Position numbers and translations under genes: made by a program
IMG/VR virus record: IMGVR_UViG_3300036881_000016
Coordinates: 1 to 64,000 of that record
Direction: 5' to 3' (one strand)
Length of the DNA: 64,000 bases
Source: a virus
Notes under the pieces: generated by a model
Told to the model about the DNA's origin: nothing
Database searches by the model: none
Seen by the model: only the letters and a program-made list of their open reading frames with translations
Part shown: piece by piece, positions 21,289 to 29,266 of the stretch
Position numbering within the stretch: the first letter of the stretch is position 1
How the letters are laid out: each line of letters starts with the position of its first letter

Positions 21289-22420
21289 GGGTGAAATTTG
21301 GGACGAGTTAGTCTTCGAGCCTGAACGTGCTCCGAGAGTAGCTTACAGCAAGCCGGAAGTGATTGAGACGCCTCAGCAAACGGCGATTCGAGCGGCGATC
21401 CGAGAAATTGAACGGCTCGTGGGAACGTCATTAAACCGGCATGAGGCAATGGTATATCGCGAAGCTTATCGGCTGTTGATCGAAGGGCAATTTCACGCCT
21501 ATTGTTCTCATACCATCGGTGAATATCACGCCGGAGATTGTAACTTGCGTCAACTTTTGCTTCGCGGTGCGCTCCGAGCATCATTTTCAAGCAAGAGTGC
21601 GTTGCTTCACTTCGCGATGACTGGCGCTACGGGATCAGGAAAGAATGATCTCATTGAGAACATGGCGAAGATCCTGCCGGTAAAGAATGTGGTTATGTAT
21701 TCAAGCATAACGCCACAGGTTCTTTATTACGAGATGCGCCTTCCGTTTCCCGGAGTGAAGAATGGATGGACGATGAACCCTGACCATTTCAAGAACTGCA
21801 TAATCTGCATCACTGAGATCGCAGATTCAAAGGCTTTCACAGCATTGAAGGCGTTCGCTGAACTAAACGAGTTCAGTTCTTACACGCACAAGGCGACGAG
21901 TGGACAACGATCATTAGACCTTACGGTTCGTGGGCCGAGATCGGTATGGGTTTCGAGCGTGATGGGAATAAAGGATGACCAAGCGAACAGGCGGTTCATT
22001 CATAACGAGATGGATGAGCAAAACCTTGCGAGGCGTGAGGCTAGAGTGCAAACGATTACTGACAGTTTGCTCTCGCAAACAAATCTCGCTGATGATCCGC
22101 GAATGAGAATCTGCCGAGCGGGGTTTGATCTTCTATTCGCGAGCAATCCGAAATTTGAGCAACCAACGACTGACGTGGCAGCGGTGATCTCTGACCTGAA
22201 CGTTCTGCTTGACCGGACTGACCATTCACCAAGCCAGTTCAAACAACTCTACGCTCTTATAGAGTGCGGAGCTGCGCTGAGACAATTCGAGCGAGGCTAT
22301 TGCAGGATTGAGATGCAGGATGTTTGTGAGGGCTGGTTCCTGAGCGGCTTCGAGACAGAAAAAGAACTATTGCTAGGCGGTCAATGGGTTAAGCCCGTTG
22401 ATCCGATGGATGGTTGTTAA
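21260..22420 (+). CDS. AAA+ ATPase, likely replicative helicase
   Basis: 386 residues from the ATG at 21260. Walker A is MTGATGSGKNDLIENMAK (about 110-127); Walker B-like IICITEIADS follows; an arginine-finger-like 'VSSVMGIKDDQANRRFIHNE' lies later. The length and layout fit the phage/archaeal single-subunit replicative helicase or MCM-like AAA+ group; no primase or toprim domain is fused. The C-terminal ~90 residues look like a winged-helix region. The only clear replication ATPase in the window; function as helicase is inferred. Confidence 0.7.
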   Translation: MLEKIKRLVKGEIWDELVFEPERAPRVAYSKPEVIETPQQTAIRAAIREIERLVGTSLNRHEAMVYREAYRLLIEGQFHAYCSHTIGEYHAGDCNLRQLLLRGALRASFSSKSALLHFAMTGATGSGKNDLIENMAKILPVKNVVMYSSITPQVLYYEMRLPFPGVKNGWTMNPDHFKNCIICITEIADSKAFTALKAFAELNEFSSYTHKATSGQRSLDLTVRGPRSVWVSSVMGIKDDQANRRFIHNEMDEQNLARREARVQTITDSLLSQTNLADDPRMRICRAGFDLLFASNPKFEQPTTDVAAVISDLNVLLDRTDHSPSQFKQLYALIECGAALRQFERGYCRIEMQDVCEGWFLSGFETEKELLLGGQWVKPVDPMDGC

Positions 22421-22436
22421 AATAGGGGATTCAAAA

Positions 22437-22589
22437 ATGGGTGTGGCTAGTTTATTACTTAAAATGGGAATGTTCTTGACGGTCTTAGTGTGGGGTGGAC
22501 TTCTAGTTCTCTTTACCCTACTCTTATTTTGGCCGTTAGGCATAATTTTACTGTTCCTGTGGCTGATCTTGTTAGCTATTATAAATTGA
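22437..22589 (+). CDS. Two-helix membrane protein
   Basis: 50 residues from the ATG at 22437 (GGGGATTCAAAA upstream). MGVASLLLKMGMFLTVLVWG then a run GLLVLFTLLLFWPLGIILLF; two transmembrane helices. Unknown function. Confidence 0.55.
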   Translation: MGVASLLLKMGMFLTVLVWGGLLVLFTLLLFWPLGIILLFLWLILLAIIN

Positions 22590-22600
22590 GGAGGAATTAA

Positions 22601-22789
22601 ATGACAACAACGTATCTTTGTAAGCGGCGCCAAGAATATGTCCGATATTACGCTATGCCTAGCTGGCTCAAACTCCTAAAGAGGCTGGGACTAAGCAGAG
22701 TTAAAATTCGCCGTATAATTTATGGGCGGCGTAAATCGCTTGGAAGTGATGTGTTTGTTAACGATTTGAAATGGCATTGGGAGTGGTAG
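22601..22789 (+). CDS. Basic protein with MTTTYLCKR N-terminus
   Basis: 62 residues, MTTTYLCKRRQEYVRYYAMP and onward, basic C-terminus (KIRRIIYGRRKSL). Its first eight residues match the next gene (MTTYLCKR), which suggests duplication and divergence. Unknown. Confidence 0.5.
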   Translation: MTTTYLCKRRQEYVRYYAMPSWLKLLKRLGLSRVKIRRIIYGRRKSLGSDVFVNDLKWHWEW

Positions 22790-22802
22790 GAGGTGAGAAC
22801 AA

Positions 22803-22952
22803 ATGACAACATATCTGTGTAAGCGAGACAGTATTGAGTTCTACGATCTTGATGACCTGTGCGCTAACTGCGAGATGGGCGAAATTATAGAGACTGAGAA
22901 AGGGATGCTGAAAACCGTGTGCATAGGAGAGTTCCGCGAGGTGCTTCGATAA
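22803..22952 (+). CDS. Cys-containing protein with MTTYLCKR N-terminus
   Basis: 49 residues, MTTYLCKRDSIEFYDLDDLC, then ANCEMGEIIETEKGM and a Cys near the end. C-x2-C with other Cys. GGAGGTGAGAACA precedes the ATG. Shares its start with the previous gene. Confidence 0.5.
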   Translation: MTTYLCKRDSIEFYDLDDLCANCEMGEIIETEKGMLKTVCIGEFREVLR

Positions 22953-23219
22953 ATGACATATCATTCAGATGCCGGTTGCTCGTATGTGCTGAACCAAGAG
23001 GGGCCAGACTATGAGTATGAACGTATGATCGAATCCGAGCGGTCGCACGTTTGGAAGACTCGGTGTCGGTTCTGTGAGCATTTCGATGACCCGGACAGGA
23101 TGTCGAGAAAATATCTTGAGCAATATTATTCGGAAGGCGTCGGCTGGAATCCTTTTTGCAGCGCCGATGTGGATGATACCGACGGCGGAGAATGTGAGGA
23201 CTACAAGAGGAGATCATGA
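22953..23219 (+). CDS. Zinc-ribbon-like protein
   Basis: 88 residues. WKTRCRFCEHFDDPDRMS then FCSADVDD and GGECEDY form C-x2-C ... C ... C. Starts immediately after the previous stop (TAAATG). Small Cys-rich family common here. Confidence 0.5.
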   Translation: MTYHSDAGCSYVLNQEGPDYEYERMIESERSHVWKTRCRFCEHFDDPDRMSRKYLEQYYSEGVGWNPFCSADVDDTDGGECEDYKRRS

Positions 23220-23220
23220 G

Positions 23221-23403
23221 ATGAACATAGAAGCGCGCCTTAAAGAGCGGGCCAATGAATGGGAGACAATCTCTTTTCATAATGTGCATACGCGCAAGGT
23301 AACGTGGGAAGATTGCGTTCAGATAAGTCACGGGTTCGGTGCTATATGTCCCGACTGTAGGCACGCGCCGAAATGCTTTGCGAAGCGGTGCAGATATGGT
23401 TAA
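23221..23403 (+). CDS. Cys-rich small protein
   Basis: 60 residues, MNIEARLKERANEWETISFH and onward, with ICPDCRHAPKCFAKRCRYG at the C-terminus. GAGATCATGAG precedes the ATG. Confidence 0.5.
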   Translation: MNIEARLKERANEWETISFHNVHTRKVTWEDCVQISHGFGAICPDCRHAPKCFAKRCRYG

Positions 23404-23623
23404 GAAGCGAAAAATCTGTATGAACTGCAAGTATCATGACCGGCCGTTTCGCGGTTCCTTTTGGTGCGAAGCCAAGAAACAGCAGCTTGAATACAAGACG
23501 GGCGTAGGAAAAGGCTGCACGCTATTCGAGCTTGATACCTACTACGACTGGTATGAGTATGATGATGGGATTAAAAAATATGTGTTGATTGATCCCGCTA
23601 CTATGAAGCCGGTGGAAAAATGA
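23396..23623 (+). CDS. Small zinc-binding protein
   Basis: 75 residues from the ATG at 23396. KRKICMNCKYHDRPFRG then SFWCEAKK and KGCTLFE give C-x2-C...C...C. Start overlaps the previous gene slightly. Confidence 0.5.
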   Translation: MVKKRKICMNCKYHDRPFRGSFWCEAKKQQLEYKTGVGKGCTLFELDTYYDWYEYDDGIKKYVLIDPATMKPVEK

Positions 23624-23829
23624 AAGGATTTACACTGGGCCAACTGGCTCGACTTGAACGCGACTATGAATACATAGGCGCACCTGCCGATGCGTGGCGC
23701 ACATTGTTCCATATCTTGGGGTGGCCAGATCAGTTTACACCTGAAGCGTATGACTTTGCTGAGGTGCTGGCGATGCAAACGTGGGAAGCCGCCGAAATGA
23801 AACGGAGGTTACTGGAGGTCAAGAAATGA
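23620..23829 (+). CDS. Hypothetical protein (69 aa)
   Basis: MKGFTLGQLARLERDYEYIG and onward, helical (DFAEVLAMQTWEAAEMKRRL). Overlaps the previous stop by ATGA. Unknown. Confidence 0.55.
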   Translation: MKGFTLGQLARLERDYEYIGAPADAWRTLFHILGWPDQFTPEAYDFAEVLAMQTWEAAEMKRRLLEVKK

Positions 23830-24101
23830 AGATCGTTAATAAGAACGGTGAAGTTGTCGGCCACTTTCGGCAGATCACTTCACGAGACGGATATAAGGCA
23901 ATAGCGGAAGCAGAGATCACGGATCGCGATGCGGTATTGCAGATAACTTCCGACATTGAGCAATGGAATAACCAACCCGACCGGCGGGATCGCTCCGGAG
24001 AATTTGACGTTGCGCCTGATATGACAGCTTGGGACGATCCAAAAGTCGGCATGGCAAAAGCGGATCAACCTAAGACGTTGCGGGAGCGAATGAAAGAATG
24101 A
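23826..24101 (+). CDS. Hypothetical protein (91 aa)
   Basis: MKIVNKNGEVVGHFRQITSR from the ATG at 23826 with GGAGGTCAAGA upstream. Short beta N-terminus then a charged helical part. Unknown. Confidence 0.5.
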   Translation: MKIVNKNGEVVGHFRQITSRDGYKAIAEAEITDRDAVLQITSDIEQWNNQPDRRDRSGEFDVAPDMTAWDDPKVGMAKADQPKTLRERMKE

Positions 24102-24583
24102 TACCGATTAGACAAGTTGCACTCGATGGACAGCCGATGATGCAGGGGATTTGTGGCCGTTGCCACCGAGCGCTGAAGGTTCCAGAGAGTGTGATCCGAG
24201 GTTTTGGCCCAATCTGTTGGGCTAAGATTCAGGCAGATCAAGAACAGGAACGGCAGGAATCCTTGCCGCGCACGATCACCGATCCGAGGAAAGCTGCCGT
24301 GGCTTTGCTCGAGCTGCGGGAGTATGTAATGTTGCATCTCAAGCGGGACCGTTGTTTCTGTGGGATGCCGTACGAAAGGTGCGAGCTTGAAACCTATGAC
24401 TACGGTGATTCAAAGGCTGGCTACGTGTTGGATGGTTTTAAATATCGCCAGTGGGCGTATCTAAGATGCCCTAAGTGCAAAAACGATGAGGCTTTATGGA
24501 AAATCCTAAAGACCGACGAGGAGCGTGGAATACATGCCGTCAAAGAATCCGGAAGTCCTCAAGAGATGGCAGCGCCGGAATAA
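24098..24583 (+). CDS. DUF6011-like zinc protein
   Basis: 161 residues. GICGRCHRALKVPESVIRGF then GPICWAKI matches the pattern C-x2-C-x-R-x-L...S...GxGPxC of DUF6011-type proteins. A second pair, YLRCPKCKND, and FCGMPYERCEL lie later. Metal-binding; exact role unknown. Confidence 0.55.
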   Translation: MIPIRQVALDGQPMMQGICGRCHRALKVPESVIRGFGPICWAKIQADQEQERQESLPRTITDPRKAAVALLELREYVMLHLKRDRCFCGMPYERCELETYDYGDSKAGYVLDGFKYRQWAYLRCPKCKNDEALWKILKTDEERGIHAVKESGSPQEMAAPE

Positions 24584-25208
24584 GAAGCACCTCAATGCTT
24601 ACCTAAGCATCTACCGGCGACAGAGGCGGGAAGGAAACGTTACGCTGTGTGAGAATGACTGCTTTGCTTTAGCGGCGGCCTGCAAAGCTGGCAACCTTAA
24701 AGAAGTGCAGGCTATTCTTGAAACAACTGGCGTGATGGATGCCGAAAAGATGGCGTTCTATGATCGCAAGGTCAACGAAACGGTGCGCCTTGAGCGTCAC
24801 CTAGTCTGGCTCGTAAATGATATTGCCAACATGATTGCGAAGGATGCAGACGCAGGGATGAGTGTCAAAGTCAAAGGAGTTGGTGTTCTAAAAGTTGAAG
24901 AGTGGACGAGCTACATCGAGACTCGTAAGTTCCTTGTGTATGGCGATCCGAAGGATGATCCGGACCTGGAACCGACAGATCACCGATTCAAAGGTGCGGC
25001 TTTCGGGTTCGATGTGATGCCGGGGGATCGTTTCTTCTGGCACGGTCAACTTGGAGAACAAGGCGTTGCCGCAACAAGGAATAACTATCTCTCGTTTTCG
25101 CTGCATATTCCAGAGATTGTTACTGCATTTGCAGGTAAGCAGGATGAGATTATAAATAAATTGTTGAGATCGTTTACGGAGTTGAGGCATTTGGTCGGCT
25201 CTACCTGA
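24534..25208 (+). CDS. Hypothetical protein with HNH-like basic N-terminus
   Basis: 224 residues from the ATG at 24534, behind GAGGAGCGTGGAATAC. MPSKNPEVLKRWQRRNKKHL resembles the basic helical N-termini of the HNH genes here, but no HNH core follows. The middle (GVLKVEEWTSYIETRKFLVY) is mixed alpha/beta. Unknown. Confidence 0.5.
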   Translation: MPSKNPEVLKRWQRRNKKHLNAYLSIYRRQRREGNVTLCENDCFALAAACKAGNLKEVQAILETTGVMDAEKMAFYDRKVNETVRLERHLVWLVNDIANMIAKDADAGMSVKVKGVGVLKVEEWTSYIETRKFLVYGDPKDDPDLEPTDHRFKGAAFGFDVMPGDRFFWHGQLGEQGVAATRNNYLSFSLHIPEIVTAFAGKQDEIINKLLRSFTELRHLVGST

Positions 25209-25346
25209 TTCGTCGTTCAGTTTGACACAATCAGGCCAGTGAATTAGCCGGCATGTGTTAGTCGCATGCGACTATGATCGACAAGGTGAATCCGAGGCCG
25301 TGACGGGCTTATCTACCAAACAAAACTGTTCTTTTGTTGCATGCGA
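25209..25346. other. Intergenic with a 12-bp perfect palindrome
   Basis: The gap between convergent genes contains GTCGCATGCGAC and a nearby half site gcatgcgat. A short reading frame spells VACDYDRQGE, like a Toprim motif, but it has no start signal. Probably non-coding; see rejected list. Confidence 0.4.
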
Positions 25347-25673
25347 TTACCGTCTGAAGATTCTTTTCCACCAGGGAGTCATGATCTTCTCAGCTGCCGG
25401 AAGTAACTTTATTGTAGCCAATGCGTATTCACCTCGGAGCTCCTCGAGCATTGAACGCAACTCTTGAAGTTCTTGATCCTTCGCTGCAAGCAGTTCAGCT
25501 TTGTGAATATTGTCGATCCGAAGTTGTTCAGTCTCTTGTGTTTGTGGTGAGTAGTATTTCTCAAGAGCGAGCTGAACGATGTTGCCTCTTGGGATGCTTT
25601 CGCCTTGTGATTGATCTTCCAGCTTCTCGGCCAGTTCATCCGAGACTTCGATCCGAAGTTTGTTTAAAGGCAT
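25347..25673 (-). CDS. Ribbon-helix-helix regulator with coiled coil
   Basis: 108 residues. MPLNKLRIEVSDELAEKLED then IPRGNIVQLALEKYY is an RHH (Arc/CopG-like) DNA-binding fold. A coiled coil (LLAAKDQELQELRSMLEELR) follows, and the end is basic (KIMTPWWKRIFRR). Read divergently from the rightward operon, beside a control region with operators and a parS-like palindrome. A candidate transcription regulator; the operator assignment is inferred. Confidence 0.75.
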   Translation of the reverse strand: MPLNKLRIEVSDELAEKLEDQSQGESIPRGNIVQLALEKYYSPQTQETEQLRIDNIHKAELLAAKDQELQELRSMLEELRGEYALATIKLLPAAEKIMTPWWKRIFRR

Positions 25674-25702
25674 AGAGGATGATTGGAAGCATAGGTCAAA
25701 AC

Positions 25703-25718
25703 GTTTCCTACGGGAAAC
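25703..25718. promoter_or_regulatory. parS-like palindrome site 2
   Basis: GTTTCC-TACG-GGAAAC, 30 bp upstream of the RHH regulator start and next to the TATA-like elements. One of six related sites. Confidence 0.7.
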
Positions 25719-25720
25719 CG

Positions 25721-25759
25721 TATTTAAAGAATATGTGTCGTAACATATTCTTTATAAAT
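25721..25759. promoter_or_regulatory. TATA-like elements with 11-bp inverted repeat operator
   Basis: TATTTAAA (25721-25728) and TTTATAAA (25751-25758) flank AAAGAATATGT (25726-25736) and ACATATTCTTT (25743-25753), a perfect inverted repeat with a 6-bp spacer. ATATGTGTC recurs at 25731 and about 25777. Consistent with an operator over a promoter region for the RHH gene. Confidence 0.6.
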
Positions 25760-25860
25760 GAATCCGTAACTCACAAATATGTGTCATGCTTCCGAAGATA
25801 GCACCGGAAAAAGATAGTTTATTTATTATCGGAAAAATTCTCCCGTTGAGCATGTTCTTA

Positions 25861-25977
25861 CTTTATATAAATACCTTACGAAATATGGTGAGAATCGGCG
25901 AAACATTAGCATGGTTCGAGCATGTTGTGTTTCGGAGGTTAACACAGGAACCATAGTTTGAGATTCATTTATATATG
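25861..25977 (+). promoter_or_regulatory. Promoter region for the 25998 operon
   Basis: CTTTATATAAATA (25861-25873) and TTTATATATG (25968-25977) are TATA-like; the second is 20 bp before the ATG at 25998, so a leaderless transcript is possible. Confidence 0.5.
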
Positions 25978-25997
25978 ATCTGTGACGAGTATAGACT

Positions 25998-26399
25998 ATG
26001 GCAGATATGTTTAGATTCATCGCTGATGATGACAAATCTTTTTGGAAACGTATCAGCTCAAGAGTCGATGGCTGTCGGACTCCTCATTGCTGGGAGTTAA
26101 AGGATGAGGAAGACGGACAAATATATCTTGATCGAAAGCGCGTCGATACAGCGACGGGAGGTAAGCGAGGTCGATATGTACAGATCCGACGCCTTCTATT
26201 TCTTGTAAGCTGGGGTGTCATATTACCGGGACGCAAGATAACTATGCGCTGCGGGAATACCAAGTGCGTTAACCCAGCTCATGCAAGAATGAAAGGTGTT
26301 CCAGCAGAATACGGTCAGATTCAGATGCTCATAAACTCAAAGTATCTGACAGAAGATCAAGCGAAAATGTGGTATGTTGAGGCAAGGGAGGAACAGTGA
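25998..26399 (+). CDS. Degenerate HNH_3-like protein
   Basis: 133 residues. Contains FWKRISSR, HCWELKDEEDGQIYLDRK and ITMRCGNTKCVNPAHARMKG. The usual catalytic H before C in 'vcH.CD' is Arg here (TMRC), so it is likely a dead nuclease kept for DNA binding. Leaderless-type promoter upstream. Part of the HNH set. Confidence 0.6.
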   Translation: MADMFRFIADDDKSFWKRISSRVDGCRTPHCWELKDEEDGQIYLDRKRVDTATGGKRGRYVQIRRLLFLVSWGVILPGRKITMRCGNTKCVNPAHARMKGVPAEYGQIQMLINSKYLTEDQAKMWYVEAREEQ

Positions 26400-26500
26400 A
26401 CGACACCGAACTTTTGGATCGAGTTGTCGAGATATTTGGAAGGACAGAATTTCGTGGCTTTGATGGCTTGACGGCTCAAAGCGCAGAAGTAGCAATTTAG
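26396..26500 (+). CDS. 34-residue protein, MNDTE family
   Basis: MNDTELLDRVVEIFGRTEFR then GFDGLTAQSAEVAI, from GTG at 26396 overlapping the previous stop. The N-terminus matches the 29460 gene (MNDTEILEQVREMI), so it is probably a truncated paralog. Confidence 0.4.
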   Translation: MNDTELLDRVVEIFGRTEFRGFDGLTAQSAEVAI

Positions 26501-26556
26501 CATACCCTTATAAGCAACCACTTCACATAGGTTTACTTGTATCTTCGTAGTAAGAA

Positions 26557-26568
26557 GATATTTAAATG
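26557..26568 (+). promoter_or_regulatory. TATA-like element for parB
   Basis: GATATTTAAATG, about 21 bp before the ATG at 26589 and just ahead of AGGAAGTG. Consistent with an archaeal promoter. Confidence 0.5.
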
Positions 26569-26588
26569 TAGCAGGAAGTGTGCTGTGT

Positions 26589-27668
26589 ATGGTAGTTGCT
26601 GAAGTTGAAGCACCAATTAGTCTAGCCAAGGAGCATTTGCCCCTCAGGGTAGAACGTAAGTTGGTCAGGCCGAATCAATTCAATCCTCGAACAAAGTATG
26701 ACCGCGAGGACTTAACGGACCTGATGCCGAACATTGCAGCAAACGGCGTGAAAGACCCGTTGCTGGTTCGCCCGATCCCAAAAGACGAAGAGGGCCATAT
26801 CTATGAAGTTGTAGACGGAGATCGTCGGCTGCGTGCCGCGACAGAGCTAAAGATCGCTAAGTTTGACGTATGGGTGAAGCGTATGTCAGACGTCGAAGTG
26901 ATGAAAGAGGGCACGATCTTTAACTTCTTTAGACGAAACATCGGTCCCGTCGAAGTAGGCCGAGCGCTTTCAACATTATATAAGGCGCCGGAATATGAGA
27001 TGATGTCGCTCACGAAGTTTGCGCACACTATGGGATTCTCAAAAGGTGACGCCTCACGTTTGATGGCACTCCCAGACGGCTTGTCGATGGAGATTCAAGA
27101 GAAGGTTGCACCTCAAGGCAAGACACGCCGAATCCCTGAAGGCAGCATTGATGGCCGCACCGCGTATTACTTTACGCGAATCCCGAAAGGTGAGCGCCAG
27201 GTAGAAGTCGCCGACGCTGTAGCGGCTGTGCCGAAGCTGCGGGGAGATAGGGTAGGTAAGGTCGTCGAAGAAGCAAAGCAGCATCCGGAGGAGCCTGCAA
27301 CCGAGATAATCGAGAAGCTTCTTAAAAGAGATGAGCACACCGGCGGTCCGACCCTCACGATGTCGCTTGAGGACTATCAGAAGATCGAGCAAGGCAAGAA
27401 GTCTACAGTCGTGGTGCGCGGTTCAGCTGTGCAGCCTGGCGTCAGACCGGAAGCGGAAGTAACACCGCTCGTCAGGGGCAAGCCTCTGAAGGTGATGGAG
27501 ACATACCGGCGCAATCTCTCAAAGTTTAAGGATCGAGATGCAGAGCGCGATGGCTACAAGAACCTTGAAGAGTTCAAAGCGAAGTGGACTGAGCGATATG
27601 GGGAATGGCCCGAAGATGAATCAGTCTCAATAATTCAGTTCTACAGCGCTGACCAGTTAAAACATTAG
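26589..27668 (+). CDS. parB: ParB-like DNA-binding protein
   Basis: 359 residues from the ATG at 26589. The N-domain has box I-like VKDPLLVRPI, box II-like VVDGDRRLRAATEL (GERR-type, the CTP-binding arm in ParB) and NFFRRNIGPVEVGRALSTLY, the 'N..R...P.E.A' motif. An HTH follows (MSLTKFAHTMGFSKGDASRL). The C-terminal ~150 residues are charged with no known motif. No ParA is visible. Six parS-like palindromes are in the genome, two of them just downstream. It may silence or partition the viral genome, as KorB/ParB proteins do; this is inferred. Confidence 0.85.
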   Translation: MVVAEVEAPISLAKEHLPLRVERKLVRPNQFNPRTKYDREDLTDLMPNIAANGVKDPLLVRPIPKDEEGHIYEVVDGDRRLRAATELKIAKFDVWVKRMSDVEVMKEGTIFNFFRRNIGPVEVGRALSTLYKAPEYEMMSLTKFAHTMGFSKGDASRLMALPDGLSMEIQEKVAPQGKTRRIPEGSIDGRTAYYFTRIPKGERQVEVADAVAAVPKLRGDRVGKVVEEAKQHPEEPATEIIEKLLKRDEHTGGPTLTMSLEDYQKIEQGKKSTVVVRGSAVQPGVRPEAEVTPLVRGKPLKVMETYRRNLSKFKDRDAERDGYKNLEEFKAKWTERYGEWPEDESVSIIQFYSADQLKH

Positions 27669-27751
27669 TGGGTAGGAACACTCGTTCCTACCATCTTATT
27701 TTCTTACCTCTACCGAAAAGTTCTTATTAAGAACATCTAATTAGTAAGCGC

Positions 27752-27767
27752 GTTTCCGAGAGGAAAT
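27752..27767. promoter_or_regulatory. parS-like palindrome site 3 (one mismatch)
   Basis: GTTTCC-GAGA-GGAAAT between parB (stop 27668) and the 27787 gene. Last arm base differs from consensus. Confidence 0.6.
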
Positions 27768-27786
27768 GTATTGAGGGAGGGGCACA

Positions 27787-28059
27787 GTGATACACAGTCT
27801 TGTCTTGATGATATCGTCTTTAAGTAGCACACAGCTCGACCAGTTAACGGTAGCGCTTAGAAAGATGGGGGGCCGTGACGAAGAACACCCATTAGCAAAG
27901 CCGGTGCCGACGGATGACGAAGGCGACCTAGGGCCAGTGATTGATGAAGTGGACGCGCTTATCCAAACCGGCGCGGAAGAGCATCGACGTTTATGGAGCG
28001 CACTAGAACGACTAGAAGGCAAACTTGATGCGTTGGAAGTTAATCGCGAGGTGTTTTAG
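27787..28059 (+). CDS. Hypothetical protein flanked by parS-like sites
   Basis: 90 residues, MIHSLVLMISSLSSTQLDQL and onward, with C-terminal coiled coil (RRLWSALERLEGKLDALEV). GGGAGGGGCACAG lies just before the ATG. Because parS-like palindromes lie on both sides, it may be a ParB partner or be regulated by ParB. Unknown family. Confidence 0.55.
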   Translation: MIHSLVLMISSLSSTQLDQLTVALRKMGGRDEEHPLAKPVPTDDEGDLGPVIDEVDALIQTGAEEHRRLWSALERLEGKLDALEVNREVF

Positions 28060-28061
28060 AT

Positions 28062-28077
28062 GTTTCCCGTAGGAAAC
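28062..28077. promoter_or_regulatory. parS-like palindrome site 4
   Basis: GTTTCC-CGTA-GGAAAC, three bases after the stop of the 27787 gene and upstream of the ACG-started gene at 28094. Extended arms TGTTTCC...GGAAACA. Confidence 0.7.
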
Positions 28078-28093
28078 ACCGAGGAGGTGGATC

Positions 28094-28375
28094 ACGTCCG
28101 AGATCAGGCGCCAGCGGTCTCAGTATCGTCGGCGATGGGAGAACAGTAACAGCATTAGTCTTGACGCATTGGATGAGCAAATCATCCAGTGTATTTTTAA
28201 AAACCCCGGTATTAGTATCGCGGGGATGTGGCGCCGCTTATCAAAGAGCATGGAGCCGCCACGTATCTATGTCATTCATTATCGCGTTAAGACTCTTGAA
28301 GCTGCTGGAATTTTAGTAACGGCACGAATAGCGAACGAGCGTAGATGCCGTCTCGCGCAAGGAGGGAAGAGGTGA
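28094..28375 (+). CDS. Winged-helix regulator with ACG start
   Basis: 93 residues if translation starts at ACG (28094-28096), 4 bases after GGAGGTG. Residues then read SEIRRQRSQYRRRWENSNSI in frame with the body. The next conventional codon is TTG at 28169, which lacks a ribosome-binding site. The body (LDEQIIQCIFKNPGISIAGM, then RLSKSMEPPRIYVIHYRVKT, LEAAGILVTARI) is a winged helix like the 33198 gene. Start choice is an inference from signal spacing. Confidence 0.6.
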   Translation, partial: TSEIRRQRSQYRRRWENSNSISLDALDEQIIQCIFKNPGISIAGMWRRLSKSMEPPRIYVIHYRVKTLEAAGILVTARIANERRCRLAQGGKR

Positions 28376-28641
28376 GCGAGTTTAGAGATAGCCAAGAGAT
28401 AATCGAATGTCAAAAAGAGTGCTACGTCTCGCGACGAGTGCATGAGATTCACGATTCAAAGATAGGGATTTCGCACCACTTCGCTGACGAGGTTCGGTGT
28501 CCGTTGAATCGTGAGGTCATAGAAGGTTGTTTCGATTGCGACTACACTGACATCTTGAGCCGCTGTTGTTATCCTGTCAACATTATGGAAGCAATTCACG
28601 ATGGCAAAGCGAGGCCGTGGGAGGAAGGAGATGACGAGTGA
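28372..28641 (+). CDS. Cys-rich small protein (GTG start)
   Basis: 89 residues from GTG at 28372 (GGAGGGAAGAG upstream; overlap GTGA). IECQKECYVSR, RCPLNREVIEGCFDCDYTD and SRCCYPVNI give several Cys; possible zinc site. Confidence 0.55.
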   Translation: MSEFRDSQEIIECQKECYVSRRVHEIHDSKIGISHHFADEVRCPLNREVIEGCFDCDYTDILSRCCYPVNIMEAIHDGKARPWEEGDDE

Positions 28642-28967
28642 AAGCGGATGAACTTCTCCTTGCTTCCATAGCCGTTCCGAATCCGAAGTGGGAGAAGCTG
28701 AGGCGCAAACACCTGAAAGAACATAACCGATGCGCGGCCTGCGACACACGAAGGAACCTCGAGGCCCATCACATCCGACCAACGCAATGGTATAAGGAGC
28801 TGACACTTGATCCGAGCAATCTAATCACGCTCTGCACGAAGCCGGCGAATCACCATTTGAGTGAAGGTCACTTGATGGACTTCAAAAGCTACAACGAAAA
28901 CGTGGTTGCTGACTGCGCCTGGATGCTGAAACGCCAGAAGCACCGACCGATATGGAGGCGATTTTGA
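28638..28967 (+). CDS. HNH endonuclease
   Basis: 109 residues from GTG at 28638 (overlap GTGA). NRCAACDTRRNLEAHHIRPT then LTLDPSNLITLCTKPANHHL is a classic HNH core (C-x2-C, HH, N, C, HH). Smaller than the HNH_3 genes here. Possibly a genuine phage HNH with packaging role, or a mobile gene; it lies in the middle of regulators, not beside the terminase. Confidence 0.75.
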   Translation: MKADELLLASIAVPNPKWEKLRRKHLKEHNRCAACDTRRNLEAHHIRPTQWYKELTLDPSNLITLCTKPANHHLSEGHLMDFKSYNENVVADCAWMLKRQKHRPIWRRF

Positions 28968-29266
28968 GCAAGATATACCAATGTCCTAGTTGTTCACAGT
29001 TCATGCTCAAGAGGTTCCATTCATTCTGCAACATCAGCACCGAACGAGTTTGGGAAGCAACCGCAGCCCCAACGTGTGAAAGCTGCCTGAACGATCCGAG
29101 CGAATGCGCCCACAAGCACATCACTGCATCTATAGAAAAGAAGATTAAGTATTGTCAATTTTGGGTTTCTAAAACATACGATCCGATGATTGAAATTGAA
29201 ATAAAAGATGATTGTGAACCAGGCGATCATGTGAAAGTGACGATTAGTAAGGAGGGGATAAGATGA
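28964..29266 (+). CDS. Cys-rich hypothetical protein (TTG start)
   Basis: 100 residues from TTG at 28964, with GGAGGCGATT just upstream and TTGA overlap with the HNH stop. KIYQCPSCSQFMLKRF then CNIS, TCESCLNDPSECAHKH carry zinc-ribbon-like pairs. Unknown. Confidence 0.55.
   Translation: MSKIYQCPSCSQFMLKRFHSFCNISTERVWEATAAPTCESCLNDPSECAHKHITASIEKKIKYCQFWVSKTYDPMIEIEIKDDCEPGDHVKVTISKEGIR

Noticed and set aside
25255-25320. Toprim-like string VACDYDRQGESE
   Set aside because: Resembles topoisomerase 'A.D.DREGE', but the frame has no start signal, is only about 25 codons of possible match and VACDY recurs by chance of a repeated 'gcatgcgattac'. Treated as coincidence.
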